64,000 bases of DNA from VSJD01 sp041653875 (lineage in GTDB: Bacteria > Verrucomicrobiota > Kiritimatiellia > JAAZAB01), in assembly GCA_041653875.1 (NCBI GenBank), contig JBAZEM010000002.1, positions 172,173-236,172 of the forward strand, given 5' to 3'. Of this stretch, positions 28,191 through 37,900 are shown piece by piece (position 1 is the first letter of the stretch; each line of letters begins with the position of its first letter). A program made the position numbers and the translations under genes. Below the pieces are notes generated by a model. The model was not told the DNA's origin and ran no database searches. It saw nothing but the letters and a program-made list of their open reading frames with translations.

Positions 28191-29696
28191 TTACGATTCC
28201 ATGGCGTTGGCGCTATAGTTGGGGGCTTCCTTGATGATTTTCACGTCATGGGCATGGGCTTCGCGAACGCCGGCCGGCGACACGCGCACGAAGCAGGCGC
28301 GTTGTTGGAGGTCGGCAATGGTCCGGCACCCGCAATAGCCCAAGCCCGCCCTTAAGCCCCCGCAGAACTGCGTGAGCACTTTTTCAAGACTGCCGGAGAA
28401 CGGCACGATGCCTTCCACGCCCTGGGGAATAAGCTCGTCTTCCCGGGCATCGGCCTGGCCGTAACGTTCGCGGCTGCCCCGGGCGGTTTTCATGGCCGCC
28501 AGACTGCCCATGCCGCGATAGACCACGTATTGCCGGCCTTGGTGAATGATTTTTTCGCCCGGACTCTCGTTGGTGCCCGCAAGGGTCGATCCCATCATGA
28601 CCGTGTCCGCGCCGGCGGCAATGGCCTTGGAGACGTCGCCCGAATACCGGATGCCGCCGTCGGCGATGATCGGAATCCCGCCTTGCAGGGCCTGGGCGCA
28701 TTCATAAATGGCGGAAATCTGCGGGATTCCGACCCCGGCCACCACGCGCGTCGTGCAAATTGAGCCGGGCCCAATGCCCACTTTCACGGCATCGGCGCCA
28801 GCCTTGCGCAGGGCCGCCGCCGCTTCGCCCGTGGCAATATTGCCCGCCACCACGTCAATTTCCGGAAAACGGCGCTTAATCCATTGGCACATGGCGATGA
28901 CACCCTGGCTATGGCCGTGGGCTGTGTCGATCACCAGGACGTCCACGTTCTTGGCGGCCAACGTTTCCACGCGTTCCTGGTCGTTGGGGCCCACGGCCGC
29001 GCCGACCCGCAGGCGGTGCCGGGCATCCCGGTTGAAGAGCGGTTGGGCATTTTCGATCAGGATGCTGACGTCCGAAAAACTGTAAAGCCCCACCAAGCGG
29101 CCGTTTTCCACCAGCGGCAGTTTCCCGATCTTGTTGCGCTTCATGATGGTGTAGGCATCCTGAAGCGAAGTGTCCGGCGGCGCGGTGATGATGGCCGTTG
29201 TCATGATATCGGCCACGCGCGCATTCGGATCGTTGGCAAATTTCGAGTCCGCCGCCGTCAGGATGCCCACAACCTGGTCGTTCTCGTTCAGGACGGGGAA
29301 TCCCGAAAAGCTGTATCCTTTTTCGGCCTTGCGGGCCTTGACTTGCTGGAGCGTGTCGCTGGAACGGAAGGTGATGGGATTGCGGATCAGTCCGTTCAAG
29401 TGATGCTTGACGGCCTCAACCTCGCGGCCTTGCCGGGTAATATCCAGGTTCTTGTGGATGATGCCAATGCCGCCCAACATGGCCATGGCAATCGCCATCT
29501 TGCTTTCGGTCACGGTATCCATGGAGGCGCTGACAAAGGGGATATTGACCGGAATGCGCGCCGTGAACCGGCTGGTGATGTCGGCTTCTTTAGGCAAAAA
29601 ATCGGCATAGCGGGGAATCAGCGAGACGTCGTCGAACGTAAGGCCGGCATGCGCCGCCGAGGCCATAAACGCAACCATCGCGCGATCTGACTTCAT
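28191..29696 (-). CDS. guaB: Inosine-5'-monophosphate dehydrogenase
   Basis: A 501-residue enzyme converting IMP to XMP, the committed step to GMP. The barrel start TFDDVSLIPRYADFLP, two CBS domains (about residues 95-205), the IMP loop with catalytic Cys in GIGPGSICTTRVVAGVG, the IIADGGIRYSGDVSKA phosphate site and the flap YRGMGSLAAM are all visible. The ATG at 29696 has GGAG nine bases upstream; ATGs at 29711 and 29714 lie in or beside that ribosome site. The C-terminal extension of about 20 residues after the REAHAHDVKII end (KEAPNYSANAMES) matches the usual IMPDH C-terminus. Confidence 0.96.
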   Translation of the reverse strand: MKSDRAMVAFMASAAHAGLTFDDVSLIPRYADFLPKEADITSRFTARIPVNIPFVSASMDTVTESKMAIAMAMLGGIGIIHKNLDITRQGREVEAVKHHLNGLIRNPITFRSSDTLQQVKARKAEKGYSFSGFPVLNENDQVVGILTAADSKFANDPNARVADIMTTAIITAPPDTSLQDAYTIMKRNKIGKLPLVENGRLVGLYSFSDVSILIENAQPLFNRDARHRLRVGAAVGPNDQERVETLAAKNVDVLVIDTAHGHSQGVIAMCQWIKRRFPEIDVVAGNIATGEAAAALRKAGADAVKVGIGPGSICTTRVVAGVGIPQISAIYECAQALQGGIPIIADGGIRYSGDVSKAIAAGADTVMMGSTLAGTNESPGEKIIHQGRQYVVYRGMGSLAAMKTARGSRERYGQADAREDELIPQGVEGIVPFSGSLEKVLTQFCGGLRAGLGYCGCRTIADLQQRACFVRVSPAGVREAHAHDVKIIKEAPNYSANAMES

Positions 29697-29796
29697 GGGA
29701 GTAATCTCCATCAATTATATTATTGCGGATTTATGATTTCGGATTGCCGATTTGAAATCGGAAATCGAAAATCCGCAATCCGCAATGTGTGCCGCC

Positions 29797-31713
29797 TCAT
29801 TTCCCCGGCGCGTCCAAGACTTTTCTGATGCAATGGGTCAGGGTTTCCGAGCTGAACGGTTTCTGCAAAAAAGATGTGTCGGGTTTAAGCACGCCGATCT
29901 GCGCGGCGGCATTGTTGGCATAACCCGACATGTATAGCGCTTTAAGGGCCGGCCTTTTCTGGCGCAACATCCGGACGAGATCCGGCCCGTTCAACTCCGG
30001 CATGATAATATCCGTGAGCACCATGTCGATCGCTTGGGCGTACTGGTCGCTGAGGATCAGCGCCTTGCGACTGCTGGCGGCGTCAATTACACGATAACCC
30101 AGTTCGGTCAGGATCTGTCTGACCATGGTGACGATATTGGATTCGTCATCGACCACCATAATCGTTTCGTTGCCGCGCAAGAGGACGGATTCTTGCGCGC
30201 TGGGCGACACAACCTCCCCGGCTTCATGCGATTCCGGAAAATAAAGTTTGAAGGTGGTGCCGCGGCCGACTTCCGAATACACCGCAATGTGTCCGCCGAA
30301 CTGCTTGACAATGCCGTAAGTTGTCGTCAAACCCAATCCCGTGCCCTTGCCCTTGGTCTTGGTCGTGAAAAAGGGCTCGAACAGGTGCTCCAGAACTTTG
30401 GGCGGCATCCCGCAACCGGTGTCGCTGACCTCCAACTCGATGTAATTGCCCGGCCCCAGGTCCGGGTGCGTGGCGCAGAAATTATAATCGAGATTCAGGT
30501 TGTCGGTTTCGATCATCAGCTGGCCGCCGCTGGGCATGGCGTCACGGGCATTTACGATCAGGTTGACGAGCACCTGCTCCAGGCGCGAGACATCGGCCTT
30601 GATGGTTCGCAGATCCGGCTCCAGGCGAATAGCCAGTTTGATCTTTTCCCCGAGCGTGCGTCCCAGGAATTCCTGCATGTTCCGGATGACGGCGTTCAGG
30701 TTCACGTTCCTGGTTTCGACGACCTGGTTGCGGCTGAAATCCAGCAGTTGCCGGGTGAGCGCCGTGGCCCGTTCCGCCGCCAGGATAATTTCACGGATGT
30801 CATTGTGCCGCGGATCGCCCGGTTCGGTCATTTTCAGCGCGAGCGAACTGTAACCCAGGATGGAAGTCAGCATGTTGTTGAAATCGTGGGCAATGCCGCC
30901 GGCCAACCGTCCGATGGCTTCCATTTTGGAAGTCTGCTGCTGCCGCACTTCGGCTTTTTTAAGGGCTTCCGCCGTGGCGTGTTGGTCGGTGATGTCGCGG
31001 ACAATCAACACGGCGCCCGTGACGGCTTCGTGCGCATCTTTCAAAGGGAAGGATGAGACGGTAAACCATCCTTTCAGGTTCGGCAATTCGATTTTCGGGA
31101 TTACAAACGACAAGGTCGCCACGGCGTTGGGCGTGGCGGGACCATCGGTGACGCCGAAGATCCGGCGATAATCGCACCCGATCAGGTTGGCGTACAGCGG
31201 CTTAAAACGCTGGATCATGGCCTGGTTGGCCCGCAAAATGCGGCCGGACAAGTCCAGCAGGCACATGTAGTCGGCAATGGCGTCGAACGAGCGTTCCCAT
31301 TGCTCCTGGGCCGCAATCATGGCCCGCTCCACGTTTTGATAGGCGGAGGCGTCCTGAAGATGCAAAATTTCGACGGATTGGCCGGCGTCGGTGCTGTGCG
31401 CGATAAGGGTGATATGGTACGGCACGGCGCGGTCTTTGGCGCCGATCAATGTTTCGTCCAGACTGGTCCATTCTCCGCCGGTCAGCTTGTTAAGATCGTG
31501 CGTCCACTGGCTGCGTCTTTCGGCGGGGATGAACTCGGTTATTTTACATCCCGGCAATGCGGTGGCGCTCCGTCCGCAAAAAGTCTGGAAGGCCGCGTTG
31601 GCGTTTCGGATAAGGCCCTCGCGGTCCAGGACGACGATCATATCCGGCGAGCGATTGAAAACATCGCTGAGCCAGGATTCGCATGGAGGGCTTTGATGAT
31701 TATGCGAATTCAT
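29797..31713 (-). CDS. Hybrid sensor histidine kinase (PAS-PAS-HisKA-HATPase-REC)
   Basis: A 638-residue soluble protein with no membrane segment. PAS domain 1 (about 12-125) holds IVVLDREGLIRNANAAF, and PAS 2 (about 138-250) holds LLDLSGRILRANQAM and a VRDIT end. The HisKA phospho-acceptor is His276 (GGIAHDFNNM). The HATPase has NLIVNARDAM, DTGCGMPP and GTGLGL, and the C-terminal receiver has VVDDES, the phosphorylated Asp in VLTDIIMPELNG, and YMSGYAN. HDFNN kinases with receivers often act in phosphorelays. No cognate regulator is adjacent; the PilR-like protein at 57 kb is a candidate only by co-residence. The start is chosen at 31713 after a repeat-rich stretch. Confidence 0.9.
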   Translation of the reverse strand: MNSHNHQSPPCESWLSDVFNRSPDMIVVLDREGLIRNANAAFQTFCGRSATALPGCKITEFIPAERRSQWTHDLNKLTGGEWTSLDETLIGAKDRAVPYHITLIAHSTDAGQSVEILHLQDASAYQNVERAMIAAQEQWERSFDAIADYMCLLDLSGRILRANQAMIQRFKPLYANLIGCDYRRIFGVTDGPATPNAVATLSFVIPKIELPNLKGWFTVSSFPLKDAHEAVTGAVLIVRDITDQHATAEALKKAEVRQQQTSKMEAIGRLAGGIAHDFNNMLTSILGYSSLALKMTEPGDPRHNDIREIILAAERATALTRQLLDFSRNQVVETRNVNLNAVIRNMQEFLGRTLGEKIKLAIRLEPDLRTIKADVSRLEQVLVNLIVNARDAMPSGGQLMIETDNLNLDYNFCATHPDLGPGNYIELEVSDTGCGMPPKVLEHLFEPFFTTKTKGKGTGLGLTTTYGIVKQFGGHIAVYSEVGRGTTFKLYFPESHEAGEVVSPSAQESVLLRGNETIMVVDDESNIVTMVRQILTELGYRVIDAASSRKALILSDQYAQAIDMVLTDIIMPELNGPDLVRMLRQKRPALKALYMSGYANNAAAQIGVLKPDTSFLQKPFSSETLTHCIRKVLDAPGK

Positions 31714-31874
31714 TGGCGGCCTGTAAGAAATGGTTGATGGTTGATGGTCGATGCGCCCGATCAATCCAGCCGGATATTCGCATTGATTTATCTGCTGTTG
31801 AAAGTTATATTGCCGGTAGTGCGAATTAAAGTAAAGGAAAAGTTGGCCCGGGATGGAAAGGGCGTTGGGGGAAC

Positions 31875-32798
31875 ATGACAATCAACCGGCAATGGAAAAC
31901 GGGACTCGGCGCACTGGTCGGTCTGGTTGCCCTTCCGGCCTGGGTGGCGGCCCAGATTGCGGTCACCCTGACCCTGCCGTCAGCCAAGGCGCTTTTGTAC
32001 GAGGATGTCGCCGCCGCGGTCGTTATCCAAAACAACAGCGGCCAGATGCTGACGCTGGATTCCACCCGCGGACCGGTCCGGTTCTGGCTCGACGTCGAAC
32101 ACGACGATGATCGGAGCGTTCCCCGGCGTGACGACACCCCCTTGCTCAGCAATGTGGCGATTATGCCGGGCGAAACCCGCACATTCGAATTCAATGTGCC
32201 CCGCCTGTATGCCTTGCGGCGCCTGGGACTGTATAAAATACGCGCCGGCGTGGAACTGAACGGTGTCCACTATGTTTCGCCGGAGGCGACGCTGGAAGTG
32301 GTCCGCGGCTTCGAATGTCAGCGCCTGACGGCCGGGGTCCCCGGCGATGCGCAGGCCGTGCGCACTTATATCCTCTACTATTTTCAGAAAGACGGCGTCG
32401 AAAACATTTATTTGCGGATCGAGGATGCCGATAAGACCGTGTACGGCTTGTTCAACCTGGGGCGCGTCGTCCGGGTGCGCCCCATCGAGATCAAGGTGGA
32501 TGAGGCCGGCAACGTGCACGTTCTGTTTCAAACCATGGGCATGGGGTTTGTGCATACGGCCTTCACGCCCTTCGGTGTGCAGTTGTTTTCCAAGAACTAT
32601 ATCGGCATCCGCGGCCGGGCCAGCCTGGCGCAACAGCCCAATGGACAGATTACGGTTCCGGAAGGGACCGAGACAGCGCCGCCGCCGGCGGCGTCAGCGG
32701 TGGAAGACAAGGCGGCCCTTGACAAGGCCAAAAAGAAAATGGGCACGGGCGGAATGTTGGGCCAGTTTATGCAACCGCCGTCGGACAAAACGCCGTGA
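31875..32798 (+). CDS. Secreted hypothetical protein
   Basis: A 307-residue protein with a signal peptide (about residues 1-27, ending LPAWVAAQ), then two beta-rich segments. The first resembles an immunoglobulin-like or intermediate domain (LTLPSAKALLYEDVAAAVVIQNNS, MPGETRTFEFNVPRLYALRRLGLYKIRAGVEL). The second (VYGLFNLGRVVRVRPIEIKVDEAGNVHVLFQT) looks like a separate beta domain. The tail is Pro/Ala/Lys-rich. I do not recognise a family. It is divergently transcribed from the histidine kinase, and a tRNA gene follows 54 bases after the stop. Confidence 0.7.
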   Translation: MTINRQWKTGLGALVGLVALPAWVAAQIAVTLTLPSAKALLYEDVAAAVVIQNNSGQMLTLDSTRGPVRFWLDVEHDDDRSVPRRDDTPLLSNVAIMPGETRTFEFNVPRLYALRRLGLYKIRAGVELNGVHYVSPEATLEVVRGFECQRLTAGVPGDAQAVRTYILYYFQKDGVENIYLRIEDADKTVYGLFNLGRVVRVRPIEIKVDEAGNVHVLFQTMGMGFVHTAFTPFGVQLFSKNYIGIRGRASLAQQPNGQITVPEGTETAPPPAASAVEDKAALDKAKKKMGTGGMLGQFMQPPSDKTP

Positions 32799-32811
32799 AC
32801 CGACGGTTATC

Positions 32812-32839
32812 TTGACATGGCTACAAGTCATGGTATGGT
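32812..32839 (+). promoter_or_regulatory. Promoter of tRNA-Leu
   Basis: TTGACA (32812-32817, consensus), 16 bases, TATGGT (32834-32839). The expected start point is about seven bases upstream of the mature tRNA. Confidence 0.7.
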
Positions 32840-32852
32840 ATTCGCGTTTTGC

Positions 32853-32939
32853 GCACCCGTGGTGAAATTGGCATACACGCTAGATTCAGGTTCTAGTGGC
32901 CTCACGGCCGTGGAGGTTCAACTCCTCTCGGGTGCACCA
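32853..32939 (+). tRNA. tRNA-Leu (anticodon CAG)
   Basis: Acceptor arm GCACCCG (32853-32859) pairs with CGGGTGC (32929-32935), followed by A and an encoded CCA (32937-32939). The anticodon stem CTAGA/TCTAG encloses the loop TTCAGGT with CAG at 32887-32889. A long variable arm (GGCCTCACGGCCGT) marks a class II tRNA, and the T-loop GGTTCAACTCC is standard. The CAG anticodon reads CUG, a common Leu codon in this GC-rich sequence. No terminator is evident in the 216 bases that follow. Confidence 0.95.
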
Positions 32940-33155
32940 TCCAATCCAATTACGGACGGCCCGCCGAGCTGTCCCTGCCGAGCGGCTGTTCACGGTTAAA
33001 ATCGGGGCCGCGTTGCCCCTGGAAAGCATTGCGGAGTTTGAAGTCGGACGAACTCGCTTTACGCCGGATGATGCCAGGACCGATGCGTTCCGATACAGCG
33101 CGTCGTGCCGCGCGACTTTGACGCCATTCCTCCCAGGTCCAATGAGTTTTAAACT

Positions 33156-34733
33156 ATGTCTATGTCCGTGACATTTCTCGGCGCGGCGCAGAATGTGACC
33201 GGCTCATCCTATGCCGTGGACGTGGACGATGCCACGGTACTGGTGGATTGCGGGCTTTACCAGGAACGCGCGCTCCGGGATCGGAACTGGGCGGCATTCC
33301 CGGTGCCCCCGGCGCGGATCAAGGCCGTCCTGCTTACCCATGCCCATCTGGATCATTGCGGGCTTCTGCCCAAGCTGGTCCGCGAAGGATTCAAGGGGCC
33401 GATCTATTGCACCCCGGCGACGGCCGAGATCGTTCAGATCGTTCTCCTGGATTCCGCCAAGATCCAGGAGGAAGATGCCTTGATCAAGGCCAAACGGCAC
33501 GCCAGGGAAGGACGCCAAGGGCCTCATCCGGAAGTGCCGTTATATACAATCCGCGATGCGGAGGCGGTTTTGCCTTTCCTGACGCCGATAGCCTATGGCA
33601 TTCCCGTGCCGGTGGCACGCGGCATCAAGGCCGGTTTCTTCGATGCCGGCCATATTCTCGGCTCGGCGATGATCAGGTTGGAATTAAGCCGCCAAAAGCG
33701 GCAGCAGTTTCCCGTAGCCGCGGCGGTGACGCCGTGGCCGCAGAAGGAATTCACGCCGTCACCTGCCCGCAATACTGCGCATAGCGCTGCAGGCGGGCTG
33801 GCGCGGCTACCCGAAGATGGATTTGCCTCCAGTGGGCAATCCCTGTGCATGGACTCAAGCGCCGGCGCCGAAATGCGCAGTATCCTTTTCACCGGGGACC
33901 TGGGCCGGTCTAATCTCCCAATCCTGCAAGACCCCGCCGTGTGCCGTTCGGCCGACTACATTGTGATGGAATCAACCTACGGGGACCGGGTCCATGAAGC
34001 CACGGAAGATATCCCGAATGCGCTGGCGCGAATTATAAATGCGACGCGCCAAGCGGGCGGCAAAGTCGTGATCCCGGCCTTTGCCATCGAACGCACGCAG
34101 GAACTGATCTATTACCTGAGCGCCCTGCTCCGCGCTAAAAAAATCCCGCAGCTCCCCGTCTTTCTTGACAGTCCCATGGCCATCCGGGTCACGGAGGTTT
34201 TTAACCGCCACAAGGAATTGTTCGACGAAGAAGCCAAATCGTTGATGGGGCTTTCTACCCAGCCGTATGAATTTCCGGGCATGACCTTGACCTCCAAGGT
34301 GGAGGAATCGAAAGCCATCAACAAGGTCAAAGGTCCGGCCGTGATCATTGCGGGGGCGGGCATGTGCAACGGCGGGCGCATCAAGCACCACCTGGTAAAT
34401 ACCATCGGCCGGCCGGAAAACACCATTCTTTTCGTCGGCTACCAGGCCACGGGCACGCTCGGGCGCGAGATTTTGGATGGGGCCAAAAAAGTTCGGATTT
34501 TAGGCCAGTGGCATAAAGTCCGCGCGCGCGTCGAACAACTGCTCGGTTTCTCGGCGCACGCCGATCGGGAGGAACTTCTGGCCTGGTTGAAGACCTGCGC
34601 CCCGCCGCCGCGCCGTATCTTTGTGACCCACGGCGAAGAGACGGCCGCCCTGGCGTTTGCCGCGTTGGTGCGGGAAAAAACCGGATGGAATGCCACCGCC
34701 CCCGCCTATAACCAGCGCGAAACACTTGATTGA
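33156..34733 (+). CDS. Beta-CASP metallo-beta-lactamase RNA nuclease with an in-frame insertion
   Basis: A 525-residue member of the MBL-fold RNA-processing exonuclease group, normally about 460-470 residues. Metal ligands: His62, His64, Asp66, His67 (THAHLDHCG), His166 (DAGHILGS) and Asp248 (TGDLGR). Beta-CASP motifs include ESTYGDR, IPAFAIERTQEL and the C-terminal GFSAHADREELLAW. The strand pair between LGSAMIRLEL (to 177) and ILFTGDLG (from 243), usually joined by about a dozen residues, is split by some 65 residues. Part of this (about 185-220) is encoded by a palindromic repeat composite. The frame is intact, so a functional surface loop is likely. The start has no strong ribosome site; ATG at 33162 is an alternative. 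Confidence 0.88.
   Translation: MSMSVTFLGAAQNVTGSSYAVDVDDATVLVDCGLYQERALRDRNWAAFPVPPARIKAVLLTHAHLDHCGLLPKLVREGFKGPIYCTPATAEIVQIVLLDSAKIQEEDALIKAKRHAREGRQGPHPEVPLYTIRDAEAVLPFLTPIAYGIPVPVARGIKAGFFDAGHILGSAMIRLELSRQKRQQFPVAAAVTPWPQKEFTPSPARNTAHSAAGGLARLPEDGFASSGQSLCMDSSAGAEMRSILFTGDLGRSNLPILQDPAVCRSADYIVMESTYGDRVHEATEDIPNALARIINATRQAGGKVVIPAFAIERTQELIYYLSALLRAKKIPQLPVFLDSPMAIRVTEVFNRHKELFDEEAKSLMGLSTQPYEFPGMTLTSKVEESKAINKVKGPAVIIAGAGMCNGGRIKHHLVNTIGRPENTILFVGYQATGTLGREILDGAKKVRILGQWHKVRARVEQLLGFSAHADREELLAWLKTCAPPPRRIFVTHGEETAALAFAALVREKTGWNATAPAYNQRETLD
33711..33812. repeat. Composite palindromic repeat inside the beta-CASP nuclease gene
   Basis: Outer arms GTAGCCGCG (33714-33722) and CGCGGCTAC (33802-33810) are exact reverse complements. 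The left part, GCGGTGACGCCGTGGCCG, matches the intergenic mosaic near 49490 and 55720. The right part (33762-33798) is a copy of the 36-bp palindromic element. Together they encode residues about 186-219. Confidence 0.8.
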
Positions 34734-34811
34734 TCTCACCCATCGACCGCGTGGCCCCATAAACGCATACTGTCCTTTACACGCCACGGGCGCCAACCGT
34801 AGGAAAGCGCT

Positions 34812-36104
34812 ATGAAAACAATCAGATTTGGATGGATGATCTGGTTTGTGCTGATGGTTGCAGGTAGCGTGAGAACGCTGGAAATGCCTGTGGCCGGCTC
34901 CAATACGGTTTCGCCGGAACAGATGAATGCGGCTTTTGGGGCGCCGTTGTGGGTTGATGACAATTTGTGGACGCAGCCCATCGAGGCCGTGGCCCAGCGC
35001 TTGCAAGCCCGTGAGGAATCCAAAACGGAGAACGAATCCTGTTATATAATTCAGACGGATCAAATTCTGGGCGTGCATCCGGAAAACATGAAACTCACAG
35101 GTAAAGACGGCAAAATGGACGCCGTGTTGATCCTGTTTGCCAATAAAGGTGATACGCTGGGTATGGCGCCGGACCAGGAAAAGTTTGCATCTCCAAAAGA
35201 ATTCAGGGAAGCGACGATTGAATTCCAGAAACGGGAACGACAGCTTGCCAAGATCATCAAGACGCAGAGCAATCAGATCGAGCAGGCGTTGAAGGACCTT
35301 CTGGGGAATTATACGAAGCAGCGGTTCGGCGAAGGGAATCTAACATCCGAATGGGTCAAAGCCTGGCATTGGACCAATCATGTATTCCTGCTTTCCGAAC
35401 AGAAAGACGCTTCGCTATCGTTGCGGATTGTGTCTCCGGCTTGCGCCAAAATCCACGGTAAAGTGGAACGGGTTGCCGATATCGATTTGAAAAGCGAGTT
35501 GAAGACGCGGGTTGCGCACAGGGAAAACGGCGATGTGATTGTCACCGGTATCCCGATGATTGACCAGGGGCAAAAGGGGTATTGTGTGCCCACGACTTGG
35601 GCGCGCTATCTGCGTTACATGGGTATTCCGGCCGATGAATACGTGCTGGCCAATGCGGCCCAGACAAAAAAAGGGGGAGGCACCAGCAATGCCCAAATGC
35701 TGGCGGCCGTCACTCAGATGGTCAATCGGAACCAGCGCACGATCAGGACATTGACCGGAAGGATTACGCTGAACCAGGTGGCAAAATATATTAACGACGG
35801 ATTGCCGATCATGTGGAGCATGTATTCCGTGGGTCCGTTCGAAGGCGTCGGACAATCGGCCGGTCGCATGGGAAACGAGTCTCCAGAGACATGGAAACAA
35901 TCTCTCAAAACCGCGCGAAAAGCTGCCAAACAGTTAAAGCCTGATCCTAACAAGGCGCATGTCTGCATGATTATCGGGTATAATCCCGAGACCAATGAAA
36001 TTGCCACATCCGATTCCTGGGGCTTGCGGCATGCCGAGAAATGGCACACCCTCGAAGAAGTTCAGGCCGTTTCCCAGAACGAAATGTTCGTTATTCTATG
36101 GTAA
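34812..36104 (+). CDS. Exported C39-like cysteine peptidase
   Basis: A 430-residue protein with a signal peptide (MKTIRFGWMIWFVLMVAGSVRTLE), a helical N-terminal domain of about 220 residues, and a papain-fold C39-like peptidase domain. Catalytic candidates: Cys in MIDQGQKGYCVPTTWARYL (near residue 258), His in KAHVCMIIGYN, and Asp/Asn in IATSDSWGLRH. The order Cys-His-Asp and the GQ-x-x-x-CVPT motif fit the family (peptidase_C39_2-like). Members cleave leader peptides or process surface proteins; the substrate is unknown. AGGAAAG precedes the ATG at 34812. No exporter gene is adjacent. Confidence 0.78.
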   Translation: MKTIRFGWMIWFVLMVAGSVRTLEMPVAGSNTVSPEQMNAAFGAPLWVDDNLWTQPIEAVAQRLQAREESKTENESCYIIQTDQILGVHPENMKLTGKDGKMDAVLILFANKGDTLGMAPDQEKFASPKEFREATIEFQKRERQLAKIIKTQSNQIEQALKDLLGNYTKQRFGEGNLTSEWVKAWHWTNHVFLLSEQKDASLSLRIVSPACAKIHGKVERVADIDLKSELKTRVAHRENGDVIVTGIPMIDQGQKGYCVPTTWARYLRYMGIPADEYVLANAAQTKKGGGTSNAQMLAAVTQMVNRNQRTIRTLTGRITLNQVAKYINDGLPIMWSMYSVGPFEGVGQSAGRMGNESPETWKQSLKTARKAAKQLKPDPNKAHVCMIIGYNPETNEIATSDSWGLRHAEKWHTLEEVQAVSQNEMFVILW

Positions 36105-36190
36105 CGACGCGGTCATAAGCGGGTAATACGCTCTAAAACCGCAATGGGCAAGCCATCGTCCAATGTCCAATGTCCGGCGTCTGCCGTCCG

Positions 36191-37900
36191 TCATCGGCCG
36201 TCAGTCTTTTTCGCCCCCGCGGCCTGGATTTTGCTCCAGATGTCCTGCAGGGTGATGGTGCGGTTGAAGATCGGATTGACCGCGGTGGAAGCGGGATCCA
36301 CGCAAAAGTAACCGATGCGCTCGAACTGATAGCGGCTCCCGGGCCGGGCGCCTTTCAGGCTGGGCTCCACATAGGCGGCGATGGTCTTGAGCGAGTCGGG
36401 ATTCAGGCGCTTTTTAAAATCCGTGCCGTCGCTTTCGTCGGCGGGGTTTTCCTTGTTAAACAGGCGGTCATAGAGCCGCACTTCCGCTTTCAAAGCGTGC
36501 GCGGCGGAAACCCAGTGCAGAGTGGCCTTCACTTTGCGGCCGTCCGGCGCATTGCCCCCGCGCGTCCGGGGGTCATAGGTGCAATGCAGTTCCACGATCT
36601 CGCCGGTGGCGGGGTCTTTGACCACGCGCTCGCACTTGATGAAACAAGCGCTGCGCAGGCGCACTTCGCGGCCGGGCGCCAGGCGGAAAAATTTCTTGGG
36701 CGGGTCTTCCATGAAATCCTCCCGCTCGATGAACAGCACACGGGAAAACGGAACCTGGCGCGCGCCGGCAGCCGGGGCTTCCGGATTGTTCTGGGCCGCA
36801 AAAGTTTCCTCCTGGCCCTCGGGATAGTTGTCGATCACGACGCGCAGGGGATTCAAGACTCCCATGACCCGCAGGGCGCGCTTGTTCAGGTCGTCCCGAA
36901 TGCAATGTTCCAGCAGGGCGAAATCCGAAAGGCTGTTGACCTTGGTCACGCCCACGCGGCGGCAGAACTCGCGGATGCCTTCGGGGGTGTAGCCGCGCCG
37001 GCGCATGCCGGCCAGGGTCGGCATGCGCGGATCGTCCCAGCCGGAGACCACCTTGGCCGCCACCAGTTCCTGGAGCTTGCGCTTGCTCATGACTGTGTAC
37101 GTCAGGTTGAGCCGCGCGAACTCGATCTGCTGGGGGTGACAGGGTGTTTTGAGAGCATCCAGAATCCAGTCGTAGAGCGGGCGGTGGACTTCGAACTCCA
37201 ACGTGCAGATGGAGTGCGTAATGCCCTCGATGGAATCCGAGAGGCCGTGGGCGAAGTCGTACATCGGATAGATCGGCCAGGTTGCGCCGGTGCGGTGATG
37301 CGGCGTTTTGTTGATGCGGTAGATCACCGGGTCGCGCAGGTGCAGGTTGGGACTGGCCATGTCGATCTTGGCCCGTAGCACGTACTGGCCTTCCGCAAAC
37401 TCGCCGGCGCGCATGCGCGCGAACAAGTCCAGGTTTTCCGGGATGGGCCGGTTGCGCCAGGGGCTTTCCTTGCCGGGGGCGGTCGGGACCCCGCGATAGT
37501 TCTTGAATTCCTCGGAGCTTAAGGCGCAGACATAGGCCTTGCCGGCCCGGATCAACTGAATGGCGAACTGGTAAAGCTGTTCGTAATAATCGGAGGCATA
37601 ATACAGGTGCTTGCCCCAGTCGAATCCCAGCCAGCGGATGTCCTCCTGGATGGATTCGACGTATTCCACGTCCTCCGTCTCCGGGTTGGTGTCGTCGAAG
37701 CGCAGATGACAGCGTCCGCCGAAATCGGCGGCCATGCCGAAGTTCATGCAAATGGACTTGGCGTGGCCGATGTGGAGATAGCCGTTGGGCTCGGGCGGGA
37801 AACGCGTGACCACTTGGCCGCCGTTCTTGCCCGCCTTGACGTCGTTTGCGATGATCTCGCGGACAAAGTGCCGCGATGTGGCGTCGTCTGGTGTTGTCAT
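36191..37900 (-). CDS. glnS: Glutaminyl-tRNA synthetase
   Basis: A 569-residue class I synthetase that charges tRNA-Gln directly. Motifs: FPPEPNGYLHIGHAKS (HIGH), RFDDTNPETEDVEYVESI, and KMSKS as VMSKRKL; the C-terminal anticodon-binding beta barrels end GYFCVDPASTAVNPIFNRTITLQDIW. Its presence with gltX suggests direct glutaminylation, although GatCAB could also exist elsewhere. The distal end runs into word repeats (CGTCTGCCGTCCG, near 36180). The gltX gene lies about 800 bases upstream on the same strand, with a small membrane protein between. Confidence 0.96.
   Translation of the reverse strand: MTTPDDATSRHFVREIIANDVKAGKNGGQVVTRFPPEPNGYLHIGHAKSICMNFGMAADFGGRCHLRFDDTNPETEDVEYVESIQEDIRWLGFDWGKHLYYASDYYEQLYQFAIQLIRAGKAYVCALSSEEFKNYRGVPTAPGKESPWRNRPIPENLDLFARMRAGEFAEGQYVLRAKIDMASPNLHLRDPVIYRINKTPHHRTGATWPIYPMYDFAHGLSDSIEGITHSICTLEFEVHRPLYDWILDALKTPCHPQQIEFARLNLTYTVMSKRKLQELVAAKVVSGWDDPRMPTLAGMRRRGYTPEGIREFCRRVGVTKVNSLSDFALLEHCIRDDLNKRALRVMGVLNPLRVVIDNYPEGQEETFAAQNNPEAPAAGARQVPFSRVLFIEREDFMEDPPKKFFRLAPGREVRLRSACFIKCERVVKDPATGEIVELHCTYDPRTRGGNAPDGRKVKATLHWVSAAHALKAEVRLYDRLFNKENPADESDGTDFKKRLNPDSLKTIAAYVEPSLKGARPGSRYQFERIGYFCVDPASTAVNPIFNRTITLQDIWSKIQAAGAKKTDGR

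Noticed and set aside
36155..36207. Satellite words at the glnS end as a gene extension
   Set aside because: The words match the intergenic CGTCCGT satellite, and the GlnRS C-terminus is already complete.
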